This document shows positions 1 through 10,263 of a stretch of DNA of 64,000 nt, piece by piece; within the stretch, counting starts at the first letter, position 1, and each line of letters starts with the position of its first letter. The DNA comes from Mortierella alpina (Eukaryota > Mortierellomycota > Mortierellomycetes > Mortierellales > Mortierellaceae), in NCBI GenBank assembly GCA_029449245.1, contig JANATF010000002.1, positions 1,426,001 to 1,490,000 on the forward strand, read 5' to 3'. The translations under genes were made by a program, and so were the position numbers. A model generated the notes under the pieces. It saw only the letters and a list, made by a program, of their open reading frames with translations, did no database searches and was not told the origin of the DNA.

Positions 1-2692
1 CATTGCCAAAGTTCAGGCACAAACAGCTGCATTAGAGTACTATGCAATGTATATAGATGTAGTCTTGGGCTCAACCTTCTGGAAAAAAATAAAGAGGCAA
101 CCATGGGCATGGCTACTGAACATTTGCCATTGTTTGTGTGTGAGGCAAGTAAGATCATCAGAATCAGTATCGTCCTTGAAGAGCACCAGGTTGAAGCCGG
201 TGTGTGCCGATGTGTATTACAGACCAGTCGGGATACCGATGAGATGAGATTTGCCAGCCCTCGTCCAGTCTCGCACAGGACCTTCAGATGTAGTTCGAAG
301 CATCGCTTTCACCGTGGAGGTGGCCCAGTTTACCAAGTTATGCTTTCATTTTTTTTTTTTTTGTTATTCACTACAGTACGATCCCCAGGAGAATGATGGA
401 ACAATATTGAACTAGGCCAACTAACCTGCTGGTTGTCCGTTGGACGGAGTGTGGACCTGCAGCACTCGCTTTCCGAAGGAACCCAGTGACGTTTGACATT
501 TCTGCTTTGGCAAGAAAATTTTTCGTGCCTATGTATTTCTGCAAAATAATCGTTGGGTTCTTTCTTCTTTCTTTCTCTCCTTCACATCCATCCTCTCCTC
601 AACCTCTTCCCCCTTCTCATCCTTCTTCCCGCCTTCCAGCTCAGGATCGGCATGCGTTTCAAGTTATAAGTTGTAAGTTATTCATCCCCTCACTCCTTGA
701 TACTCGATCTCTTCATGAGACCCATTTAAACGGAGGATCCAACAATCGCGCACGATGAAACACAAGCTGGCACCAGTCAAAGGCGTTAACCGGTGATGAC
801 AAAAACAACAGAACTGTCAATACGCGATGGTTCCTGACGCGATTTTCGATCCTCCACCTCCCCGTTTGACATGATTTTCAACAGCTTTGAACGTGTCATA
901 TTAATCATTGGTTCATTCCTCTTGATGTAGATACAAGGTACTTCAATGGAGTTATTTATGATATATGGAAATACAATAAAAAAGACAAACAAAAAAACTT
1001 GCACTTCATGACATTTCGCTTGGTGGAATTTGAACAGCGAGCGATTGGATGGTGTAGTTATTTTCTTTTTCGGATCCCATGAATGTTTGTGGTGAATCAT
1101 CTTGTCCAAGATCGCGTATTATACTCTCTCCAAGGAGTCGTTATTTATCGAGTTAAGGGTGCAAACTCATTGCGCTGTTTGTTTTGATTTGCCGAATACT
1201 GGGGTCATTGGGATTGCATACTCAGCGGAAACACACTGAGGATCGTGAGTGAGGAGGGGGCCGATCGGTAGTCTTCATCTGGCACTTTGAACGCATCCAA
1301 ACACGTATGAAAAACGACGTTGTACGGTGTTTTGGTTTATCTGATCGAGCGTCTGCCGATTGGTTCAAATATTATCAGATGGGAGGGAGATCTTTTGGAC
1401 CTGTGTCGATTTTGGCACCCTTCCAGCCAACCTGAAAGTGGGTCGCGGCTATGCAGCGATAGGCTGCGATGAGATGGGTTTGCAGCGGGAACAAAACACG
1501 CAGGAAAGAGAAGACCGACAACCCCTTTACCCCCTTGGGCGTTCACTTTGCTCAGCGAACCCCACGCTCATAGCTCTACAATTGACTAAATTCGTTTTGA
1601 CAGGTCTGTCAAAGTGAAAACAAAAATGAAATTTCACGCAATTTAATTAAACGTGTTGTCGTAGGGGGACGCGGGAGGGTCATTCCAAGGCTCTTCTCAA
1701 TTAGTGATGAAGGATCAGCAATAACAACCTTGACACAGGAGAGCTGGGGACAGAGATTGTACAAGTGTAGCAGATGGTCTGCTTCTTTCTGATCGAGCAA
1801 GAGCGACAAGAGATGTTTGGGCGTAGGGGTTGTTGCTTGGCTGGGCTCGAAAATGTTCAGCGGGTGCAGGAGGGAAAACAAAAACGCAAAAAGCAGGTCG
1901 GTACCCTTTCGTGGGTAACAGAGATCACAGAAAGCGACAGGGAACAGAAACGCAACGAGACTGTAACGAGAGGAGCGGGATGAGGGCTGGATGAAGAGGA
2001 CAGGGAGGCTGCGTTGCGCTGCCATGCGAGGAACAAGGAGCAATGAACAAGGAGGGGCGACGACGCAGTGGACCCGGGCGGCGGACTGGAGTCCATGCAG
2101 CAGCAAGGGGGGATGGGGACCAGAGCGCAGCCAGTAGTTCAGTCCCAGTGAGGTGAGATGCGTTTCACACACCTCACACACCGCATCTCCCGCATATCCC
2201 GCATTATTTTTTTTTTCAGCTGTCTCTGTCTTATATTTCTCTCACCTCTTTTCTCCTCTTTACCCTCCTCACTCTTTGTTCTCGTCGTCCCTCACACCTC
2301 GCCTTGGATTGCCCCCCTCAGCGTTCCATTCCTCTCTCTCGCACTCTCATCCCTCTCTCATTCCTCCTCGCCCAATCCTTGTCCTCGGGCAGCGCTCTCG
2401 TCGGCACCTCAACCAAAGGCCATCGTTCCCCAGTCCAGTCCGCCCTCGTTCGTGCTAGGCTCATTCCAATACCTCCCCCTCAGCTTTCGCTTTCTCGCCC
2501 CCTCGCTCTTGCTGTCGCCCTCCACTCCTGACCGTTGCGACTCCACGGCTGTAATCAGAACAGATTCCTATCCGACTACCTTTTTTCCCGCACTCCGTCT
2601 ACTGTGCCGTTTACAACTGAGCAGGAGACACATTGGACTCATTGTACGTCGGTGAAACTGCATTTCTTCACCGCCTTTCAGCTACACCTCTG
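1..2692. other. Intergenic region with pyrimidine-rich promoter
   Basis: I see no convincing gene here. Open frames of 60-190 codons exist on both strands, but their translations are low-complexity (Ser/Leu/Pro or Arg rich) and show no motif. From about 2190 to 2540 the plus strand is strongly C/T-rich, which suits the promoter and 5' leader of the copper ATPase gene that follows. An A/T run lies at 348-362. The window may cut a neighbouring gene's flank at its left edge, but nothing there looks coding. Confidence 0.55.
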
Positions 2693-2770
2693 GTAATGTG
2701 TGGCCTAACTTTTTTATTTTTATTTTTATTTTTTTACTCGTAGTTGAATCTTTTAACGACATCAACGCAG
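2693..2770 (+). other. Probable 5'-UTR intron of the copper ATPase gene
   Basis: A GTAATG donor at 2693, a TTTTAAC branch-like motif near 2752 and a CAACGCAG acceptor ending at 2770 frame a T-rich 78-bp segment that stops one base before the ATG at 2772. This has the size and signals of the other introns in the window. It is inferred from sequence alone; the start codon does not depend on it. Confidence 0.4.
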
Positions 2771-2771
2771 C

Positions 2772-5700
2772 ATGGTTGCAGAGGACCAGCAGCATCTGCT
2801 GCTCTTTGACAGTGCCCATGATTGGGACGAGTTCGAGCAGAGTGTCGAGAACTCAGTCGCTTTGGAGCAGAACCAACCACAGCAGAAACACAGCAATACC
2901 CACCTCTCAGATACCCCAGGAAAGGTCACCCTTCCTGTCATTGGCATGACCTGCATGTCCTGTGTGAACGCCATCACCTCCGTCCTCTCGTCGTCGCCCG
3001 GCATCAAGGACATCCAGGTCTCGTTGAAGCAGGAGAACGCCGTCGTCGAGTTCAACCCAGCAGAGATCACGGTGGCCCAAATTAAGGAGGCAATCGAGGA
3101 TTGCGGGTTTGATGTCCCTATGGAAGTGGGGAGTGCCTCCTCAGAACCGAGTGCCGGTCTGTTGGCTGTCTCAATTTCTAACGACTATATCCTCTCGCCG
3201 AAAACACCTCTGCCCTCGTCCTCCCTCGAGATCTCATCACCGTCTGGCCATCCTCAAGCACGGACCGTTCCATCGCATGCAGCGCTATCAAGAGCGATCG
3301 ATCTATCCTCTGATGGATCGATCAAATCTGCCCAGCTCTCAATCCAGGGCATGACTTGTGCTTCCTGCGTGGCCTCTATTGAGCGGTCCTTGAAGAGTAC
3401 ACCCGGCCTCGTCTCAATCAAGGTTGCACTCCTGGCCGAGAGGGCCACGATTGAGTATGTCGAGGGACTGACCACACCCAGAGAAATTGCAGATTTGATC
3501 GATGATATTGGATTCGAGGCGGCACCGATCATCGAGCGGCGCGAAGACACGGTGGATCTCCAGATCTTCGGAATGACGTGCGCGTCCTGTGTCAACTCGA
3601 TCGAGGGTGAGCTGCGCAAGATGCCTGGGATCATCTCCGCCTCAGTCAGCCTGACTCTCCAGGCAGCCAAGGTCGAGTTTGACAACCAGACCCTAGGCGT
3701 CCGCGATATCGTCGAGAGAATCGAGGACATGGGATTCGACGCTCTGGTGGCTGAGCGGAGTCATAACGCCCAGCTCGAGTCGCTCGGCAGGACCAAGGAG
3801 ATTGCAGAGTGGCGCAAGGCCCTGGTGACCAGCTTCATGTTTGCGTTCCCGGTCTTCATCCTCTCCATGATCATGCCAATGTTTGAGTGGGGTCGTGCCA
3901 TCTACAACATCCCTGTGATCTTTAATCTGGTCCTGGGTGACATCCTTGCCTGTGTCTTGACCATTCCTGTCCAGTTTGGAGTCGGCCGCCGCTTCATGAT
4001 CAGTGCGTACAAGTCAGTGCGCCATGGCGTGGCCACGATGGATGTTCTGGTCTCGCTTGGAACACTCTCGGCCTTTATCTTTTCCAGCTTTTCGATGATC
4101 TACTCCATGTTTGACCAGCAGCACGAACCCTCCGTGTTCTTTGATACCTCCAGCATGCTGATCACGTTCGTCACCTTTGGGCGCTACCTCGAGAACATGG
4201 CCAAGGGCCAGACCTCGGACGCGCTCTCCAAGCTGATGTGCCTCACCCCACCGACCTGCACCATTTATATCCTGGATTCCAAAACGGGCGAGAAGGTTGG
4301 CGAAAAGCAGATCCCTTCAGAGTTGGTTCAGAAGGGTGATCTGATCAAGGTGATTCCTGGTGACAAGATCCCTACGGACGGAATTGTGGTATCTGGCCAG
4401 TCCACTGTGGACGAGAGCATGGTCACTGGAGAAGCGGTGCCTATCAGCAAGAATGTGGGCTCGACCGTCATTGGAGGCACCGTCAATGGACTCGGCACCT
4501 TTGACATGGAGGCCGTTCGTGTTGGTTCTGAGACAGCCCTTGCGCAGATTGTACAGCTGGTCGAGGATGCCCAGACGTCCAAGGCACCTATTCAGGCCTA
4601 TGCGGATATGGTTGCCGGCTACTTTGTCCCTGTGGTGATCTTCATGGCCTTGTTGACGTTCGTGGTCTGGATGGTGGTATCGCACACCATGCTGACTGAG
4701 AAGCTTCCTGGAATGTTTACAAAGGAGCCTTCCAAGTTTGTGGCCTGTCTCAAGCTCTGTATCTCTGTCATCGTGGTAGCCTGCCCCTGTGCTCTCGGTC
4801 TTTCCACCCCAACGGCGGTCATGGTCGGAACAGGTGTCGGTGCTCAGCATGGAATTTTGATCAAGTCCGGTGGCGCTTTGGAAAAGGCCCACAAGGTCAC
4901 CAAAGTTGTGTTTGACAAGACTGGTACACTCACTGTTGGAAAGCTGACGGTCGCCAACTGGAGCCTGAAGGCGCCGGTGGTCTCTGCTTCCACCACTACC
5001 ATTGGATCCTCAAACTCTTCTGCATCGTCCTCGCTGAGCTCCTTGACTGCCGAGGATTTCTTCACAATTGTAGGAGCGGCCGAGTCGTCTTCGGAACATC
5101 CATTGGGCCGCGCCATTGGTGCCCATGCCAAGGACAAGCTGAAGGTTTCCAGCTTTAGTGCCACAGTGACGGACTTTTCTGCCAGTACTGGTCAAGGAAT
5201 CGAGTGCACCGTGACACTGCCTTCGTTGAAGGGATATCGGGTCGTGATCGGAAACAAGTCTTGGCTCTCGGACCGCCATGTGTCATTGCCCTCAGACTTG
5301 GCTGCGGATCAAATGGGCCAGGAGCGTGTGGGTCGCACGACCGTCTTGGTGGCCTTGAGCGGCATCTTTGTTGGATTCATCTCGCTCTCGGACAAGATCA
5401 AGCCAGAGGCCGCCAGGACTGTAGCCAAGCTTCAGCAGATGGGTATCCAGGTCGCCATGGTTACGGGTGACCAGCCGCTGGTCGCACAGGTCATTGCAGC
5501 CGACTGCGGGATTCAAGAGGTCCACGCCGGCGTTTCGCCCAGCGGCAAGACTACAATTGTATCCACTCTCCAAGCGCAAGGACACTGCGTGGCCATGATC
5601 GGAGACGGTATCAACGATTCACCGGCGCTGGCTCAAAGCGATTTGGGCATTGCGCTGGTCTCGGGAACCGATATTGCTATGGAAGCTGCTGATATGGTCC

Positions 5701-6143
5701 TGATGCGTGGGGATCTGACCGATGTGGTGGCAGCTGTGGATCTGTGCAGGACCATTTTCAAGAGAATCCGATACAACTTTGCGTGGGCGTGCATCTACAA
5801 CATTTTGGGTGTACCCTTTGCGATGGGCGTGTTCCTGCCATGGGGATTTCACATTCACCCCATGTTGGCTGGACTCATGATGGCCTTTTCAAGTGTCAGC
5901 GTCGTGTGCTCCAGTCTGCTGCTCAAGACGTGGAAGAAGCCTTGCGTGAAAGATCCCTCTGAGCTGGAGAAGGAAAAGAAGATTCGGGAACAGTTGCTTG
6001 CTGAAAGGGCTGCTGCCATCCGTGACCATTGGCGATCGAACCTTGGAGGCGGAGGAGGAGGAAGTAACTCGACCTCTGGAAAGGCCAAGTACATGCCTGT
6101 AGGCTCCGCAGATGATGACCACGAGCTAGATAGTTTTGTTTAA
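2772..6143 (+). CDS. CCC2: Copper-transporting P1B-type ATPase (Ccc2/ATP7 family)
   Basis: An uninterrupted frame of 1123 residues encodes a heavy-metal pump that uses ATP to move Cu(I) into the secretory pathway, where it loads cuproenzymes. Three N-terminal HMA metal-binding domains carry CxxC sites at about C61/C64, C196/C199 and C270/C273. Membrane helices follow from about residue 350. Then come the TGE actuator motif (552-554), the Cu-specific CPC motif in a membrane helix (671-673), the phosphorylated Asp of DKTGT (D715), the SEHPLG nucleotide-binding motif (774-779) and the [10 protein letters not shown] hinge. A Gly/Ser-rich linker sits near the C-terminus. Length and motif order match fungal Ccc2 and human ATP7A/B, although ATP7A/B have six HMA domains. 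The ATG at 2772 is the first in frame. Family assignment is certain; the Golgi location is inferred from the family. Confidence 0.96.
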   Translation: MVAEDQQHLLLFDSAHDWDEFEQSVENSVALEQNQPQQKHSNTHLSDTPGKVTLPVIGMTCMSCVNAITSVLSSSPGIKDIQVSLKQENAVVEFNPAEITVAQIKEAIEDCGFDVPMEVGSASSEPSAGLLAVSISNDYILSPKTPLPSSSLEISSPSGHPQARTVPSHAALSRAIDLSSDGSIKSAQLSIQGMTCASCVASIERSLKSTPGLVSIKVALLAERATIEYVEGLTTPREIADLIDDIGFEAAPIIERREDTVDLQIFGMTCASCVNSIEGELRKMPGIISASVSLTLQAAKVEFDNQTLGVRDIVERIEDMGFDALVAERSHNAQLESLGRTKEIAEWRKALVTSFMFAFPVFILSMIMPMFEWGRAIYNIPVIFNLVLGDILACVLTIPVQFGVGRRFMISAYKSVRHGVATMDVLVSLGTLSAFIFSSFSMIYSMFDQQHEPSVFFDTSSMLITFVTFGRYLENMAKGQTSDALSKLMCLTPPTCTIYILDSKTGEKVGEKQIPSELVQKGDLIKVIPGDKIPTDGIVVSGQSTVDESMVTGEAVPISKNVGSTVIGGTVNGLGTFDMEAVRVGSETALAQIVQLVEDAQTSKAPIQAYADMVAGYFVPVVIFMALLTFVVWMVVSHTMLTEKLPGMFTKEPSKFVACLKLCISVIVVACPCALGLSTPTAVMVGTGVGAQHGILIKSGGALEKAHKVTKVVFDKTGTLTVGKLTVANWSLKAPVVSASTTTIGSSNSSASSSLSSLTAEDFFTIVGAAESSSEHPLGRAIGAHAKDKLKVSSFSATVTDFSASTGQGIECTVTLPSLKGYRVVIGNKSWLSDRHVSLPSDLAADQMGQERVGRTTVLVALSGIFVGFISLSDKIKPEAARTVAKLQQMGIQVAMVTGDQPLVAQVIAADCGIQEVHAGVSPSGKTTIVSTLQAQGHCVAMIGDGINDSPALAQSDLGIALVSGTDIAMEAADMVLMRGDLTDVVAAVDLCRTIFKRIRYNFAWACIYNILGVPFAMGVFLPWGFHIHPMLAGLMMAFSSVSVVCSSLLLKTWKKPCVKDPSELEKEKKIREQLLAERAAAIRDHWRSNLGGGGGGSNSTSGKAKYMPVGSADDDHELDSFV

Positions 6144-7605
6144 CGAGAGATCGATTTACATTTTTCAGCATTTTTATTGTACATTAAAACGGCATTCAAA
6201 GACTACGCTCACACTTCACCTTCTTCGCAGCATTCCTATCCTTTGACAAATACAGCGTAAAAGCAATCTCTCGCAAGAACATTCGGCGGAGGAAAATGGA
6301 TGAATCAGTGTCATATTTTAGTTTGTGCGATTTCCTGTGACACTCTCGAAAGCGTCAAGCGACTGACTCTGCAGGGATGAACAACTGAAAGAGGATGTTT
6401 ATTACTGAATAGGCTAGAGTAGCTTTATATGTCTACCTATGGCATATGGGACGTTTTGACCGTATTGATAAAGTTGATATGAATGAATAGTAAGTGAGAA
6501 CCAGATGTGGGCCGGCCACACGACCACACACCTTGAGTATTTAACTATGAAGAAACACAGCTGTTCACGACTCTACTAGGGTACTGGACACAGGGACCTT
6601 AGAGTCGGGATCTATAAACTATGGGCTTTGGTGAATATGCGACAGGCATCAACAAGCAGCCCTTCCAAAGAGGCATGGCGTACATGTTTGGTGGTTTTCT
6701 TTCGTTTTGTGTATTATGTTGATGACATTTTCGTCTTCTCGCGGACGAAGGAAAAGAATCTACGATATGTAAAAAGGTCGATCTTGATCGGCGAAGGACA
6801 GCCCAAGGTACAGTCAGAAAGCGAGTGTTAATCATGGATGCTGGTGCTTACGTATATACATGTATGCGTTATATAACGATCCAGCTTCTTACGTAGTGTC
6901 CTGCTATCCTGCTGTTCCGTGTCCAGTGCCAGCACCTCGTGGATATCCTTTGCATGCAGTGGTATTGACTGAGCGAAGAAGGGTTAGCTCTCCGCAGCTT
7001 TATCGCTAGCCGATTGGCGGCAGCATCTCTCCTCTGAATCTTGTCGCTCCATCAACAACTATCCAGCTTCTTGGCTGGGTATCTCTATGGTATCGGAAGC
7101 AGTTGCTACTGCACTTGGCGGGGGTGGCGATAGGCGCCCTGGAGCCTACGTGATCATGTCAGAGGTCATATAGCAAAGGACGTCAGTCGAGAAGCAGTCG
7201 TTGTTCACTCTCTGCACCAAAGTTGGGTTGTTGTAAGGGATATATGCAGCGTTTCTGGAAAGTCTGATATGCTAGCACCATTAAAAAAAGGGTTTACACC
7301 CACCTTAGCACAACCGCAGCATTCAGACTATAAAGCATGCACGTAATGGAGCGATGGGGATGGAGAAAAAGTGGAAGGGCGTGCCTGAGGTTTTAAGGTT
7401 GGGGCAAAGCAAGGGCAGAGTGCCCTGACGTTCTCCAATGGGCCTGTGCGCACCTTCGATCAGTGGGTCAAGGAGAGAGGGAGGGTGAAGGGATAAGAGA
7501 TGAGCCATCCCATCAGCGTGTTGTAGCTGATATATCATACACCCTTACAGTACTGAGGTGCTGTTCTCGTGCTTGAAACCTAGCTCACGCTGCGAAGCAC
7601 GATTA

Positions 7606-7654
7606 CCTTGCCATATGCCGTAAAAAAAAAAAAAAAAAAACCTTGCCATATGCC
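7606..7654 (+). repeat. 14-bp direct repeat flanking a poly(A) tract (retro-insertion scar)
   Basis: The 14-mer CCTTGCCATATGCC occurs at 7606-7619 and again at 7641-7654. Between the copies is only GT followed by 19 A residues. A target-site duplication flanking a bare poly(A) is the footprint expected from target-primed reverse transcription that copied little more than an RNA's tail. The repeat and tract are seen directly; the mechanism is inferred. Confidence 0.75.
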
Positions 7655-7677
7655 AACACTTTCCTGCCTCCATTCCG

Positions 7678-8265
7678 TTGTCCCAGATTCATGCAGGATT
7701 AGCACAGGGTCAGCGAGTACTCTACGTCAAAAATGTACCTCTCGTTGCACTATCTGGGCCTAAGTTGCATCGCCAGTCGATGATTGCGCACAACCTATAT
7801 CACATCGCTCGTGACTATTTGCTCCATCAGCGACGACCATTATACCTTCAACCTAAAGACGTTGCTTTAAAATATCCGTGGATGCATGAGGCAGGGAGAC
7901 ATCCTATTCAACAGCAACAGACGAGTGGTATAGTAGTAGTGGAATCAGCAGTACCATTGCGACCGATCAACAGGGAGGAAAGACAACGAGGATCCGCATG
8001 TTACAACCTCAACCCATTACTCGAAATTAAGCATCGTCTCTCGATACTTTATACGAACTATCCACTTTCTCGGCCGCTCGTTGTGAACTCGAGGTGTCGA
8101 TTATCCGCAGTGGCAAGCACTGCATTATCAATGCGCTTTCAGCGCCATGTAAGCGATAGCTTCATCGGTTTGGAAAGTATTAGATGTACTAGAACGGAAC
8201 TCCTCAATGAGATTCATTATGGGCCATCTGCCTGGCGCCGAGCACTCTCCAGAGGGACAACGTAA
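7678..8265 (+). other. Unexplained 195-codon open frame without an early ATG
   Basis: The frame is open for 195 codons, but the first in-frame ATG lies about 34 codons in. I recognise no domain, signal peptide or membrane segment. It starts just after the poly(A) scar. Its length is more than expected by chance in DNA of this base composition, so it may be a decayed coding fragment or an exon of an unrecognised gene. I would not call it a gene without transcript evidence. Confidence 0.2.
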
Positions 8266-8650
8266 GCCGAAGGAACAGGTGTCAACGAGGTCGCGATGAC
8301 TTTGTTGGCATCATCTTCGAGAATGCTGGATCATTTTATCACCTAAGGCCTGAGTCCACTGCTTTTCAGTAATAAACTTCACCTTTGATTCCATTCACTT
8401 TTCCTTGTTATCGCCTTCTTTCGCTGCCCCTTCCTTCCCTGCCCTCGCCTTTTCCCTCCCCCTTGCTTTTCCCTGCCCTTTGCTTTTCCCAGAATCCCTT
8501 CCTCCAAACTTACTCTTAATCTTTCATGCGCTCTTTCTTTCTTTCTGCCATCTGCCATTCTGTCATTACACTTTTCCAACAGAAACGTCTAAAGATTTTC
8601 ACAACTAAACAATTGAACAGCGCGGAATATATATAGTGATCTTCCACTCC

Positions 8651-9761
8651 ATGGCACACATACTTTTTCAAATCTGCATCCTTTTGCTTGCTTTCTTCTC
8701 CATCTCCTTGTCAGTCGCAGCAGGAAAATGCGGTTCCCAGTCTTGTCCCACAGACGCTCCCTGCTGTGCCGAGGGATATTGTAACTCTAACGCAGAGTAT
8801 TGTATCGCAGGCACGTGTGAGCCAGCCAATTCGAACAGTCCCGATTCTTGTTGGAGTTTAGCCCATTGCGTCTCATACAGTGCGGAGGTAAAAAAGTAAT
8901 TCATGCGGTGTTAGTGATAGATGAAGTTCAAATGATTCCTAACTATTGTTACTCTCGTATTTCTGTTTATCTAGCAAATTGCAAAAGATTCGTTAATTGA
9001 AGTGGCAAACTACTCTGGAGATGCAGCGCAAGCGAGATGGATCTCGATGTTCACTTCTTCCAATGCCAAATTCGATAACGAAGATTTAACCCTTAGCCTG
9101 ACGAAAAAAAGCAATACCAATCGCTTTGGTGGTACCGTGATGAGTTCAAGGTAAATGCTCTCTTGGGAGTATCATTTAACCTACTTGTTGCGTGTCTGCA
9201 CTACTTACTAACAGATGATTCTTGGAAAGATGGATGCAATTCGGCACGGTGACGGCAGTTATCAAGTCTGGATCTACAAGTGGCGGGGTTGTCTCATCTT
9301 TCTTCATCAGGAACAATGAGAGGGGCGATGAGATTGCCTTTGAGAGTGTTGGCGCAGACACAAGTACACTCCAAACGAACTATTATTGCTCGACACTTGT
9401 GTTGCCTCAACCGAACCCTGATAACATGGTAAAATCCCCCTCGTTGTCTGACGTTACACAAAATTTCCACGAATACAAAATCATATGGGGACCAGACGAA
9501 CTGCAATGGGCCGTCGATGGCAATATCTTCCGCACAGTGAAACGCGCAGATACTTTGGACAGCGACACCAACACCTACTGGTATCCATCTTTAGAAAGCC
9601 AGGTCGGCTTTAAAATCTGGGATGGTGGATTAGGGCCAAGTGCATCAGAAGGGTCTGGTGGCCCCATACAGTGGGAGAAAGGACCATTTCAGATGTCTGT
9701 GAAGTCGTTTAAAATCGACTGCTTTTACGATGGCAATGACACTACAGATGTACCCCCATAG
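8651..9761 (+). CDS. Secreted GH16 Crh-like transglycosidase/glucanase with altered active-site motif
   Basis: Three exons, 8651-8887, 8975-9150 and 9230-9761, give 314 residues. The introns have GTAAAA/CTAG and GTAAAT/AAAG borders, the second with a TACTAAC branch site at 9206-9212. An N-terminal signal peptide is followed by a cysteine-rich segment like the chitin-binding head of Crh proteins, then a GH16 jelly roll. Fungal Crh enzymes cross-link chitin to beta-glucan in the wall. The family active site reads E-I-D-x-E; here residues 171-176 read DEIAFE, so both glutamates (E172, E176) are present but the helper aspartate is alanine (A174). The C-terminus is short and lacks an obvious GPI signal, so the protein may be freely secreted. 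The GH16 call is firm; activity is uncertain because of the missing Asp. Confidence 0.85.
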
Positions 9762-10263
9762 CCACTCCATAGCTAGCCATTCTAAGACCCAGCTAGCCCA
9801 CCATCCTAATCGTCAAAGCTACGCGTAAGAAAACGCGAAACACGAAAACCTACGCGCAGGGATGAACCTTTAACCAGTGACCGCTGAGCAATCGAATGCA
9901 GTCCTCATTGAACGGATATCGAATGACCTTCAAGTCTACGTACAATGGGCTTCTGCGGGTTTGTGGCATGGCCTGACAAGTGTTGTGCAAGTGTGGTTTA
10001 TTGATAGCAAGGGTGTGTTGAACACTATATGTACTCGAAGCTCGAAGGCGATATACGAAACAAACAATATATCGCGCCGAGTTCGTCATCTCATTTCACA
10101 GGTACCATATACGATTGATATGCCATGATGAAAGAGGATAAACATGAAGAGAGGGTGCGCTGGTTAAAAGGAACTGATACCGACGGAAGAGAAGTTCAGT
10201 GCCACAATGAAATACAATGGCTAATGCTTGATAGTGGCTGATGCTTGACAGGGACTGCCGGCT
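9762..10263. other. Convergent intergenic region
   Basis: This 500-bp stretch lies between the 3' ends of the GH16 gene and the THP3-like gene. Short open frames occur on both strands without recognisable content. A partial tandem of 'agctagcca' words occurs near 9770-9800. I see nothing else. Confidence 0.5.

Larger units (their letters stand above)
6144..8650. other. Long gene-poor interval between Cu-ATPase and GH16 genes
   Basis: Apart from a poly(A) insertion scar and one start-less open frame (both listed separately), I find no gene. The last 250 bp (about 8395-8600) are C/T-rich, as expected for the GH16 promoter. A TATATATAG motif sits at 8628-8636, only about 15 bp before the GH16 ATG, so it may not be a working TATA box. 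Confidence 0.5.

Noticed and set aside
1609-2181. 190-codon open frame on the minus strand upstream of the Cu-ATPase
   Set aside because: Its translation is Leu/Ser/Pro-rich and mirrors the purine/pyrimidine bias of the promoter; no motif, signal peptide or splice context.
2158-2655. 165-codon plus-strand frame in the Cu-ATPase leader
   Set aside because: Ser/Leu/Pro-rich translation of the pyrimidine-rich leader; ends before the ATPase start and has no conserved content.
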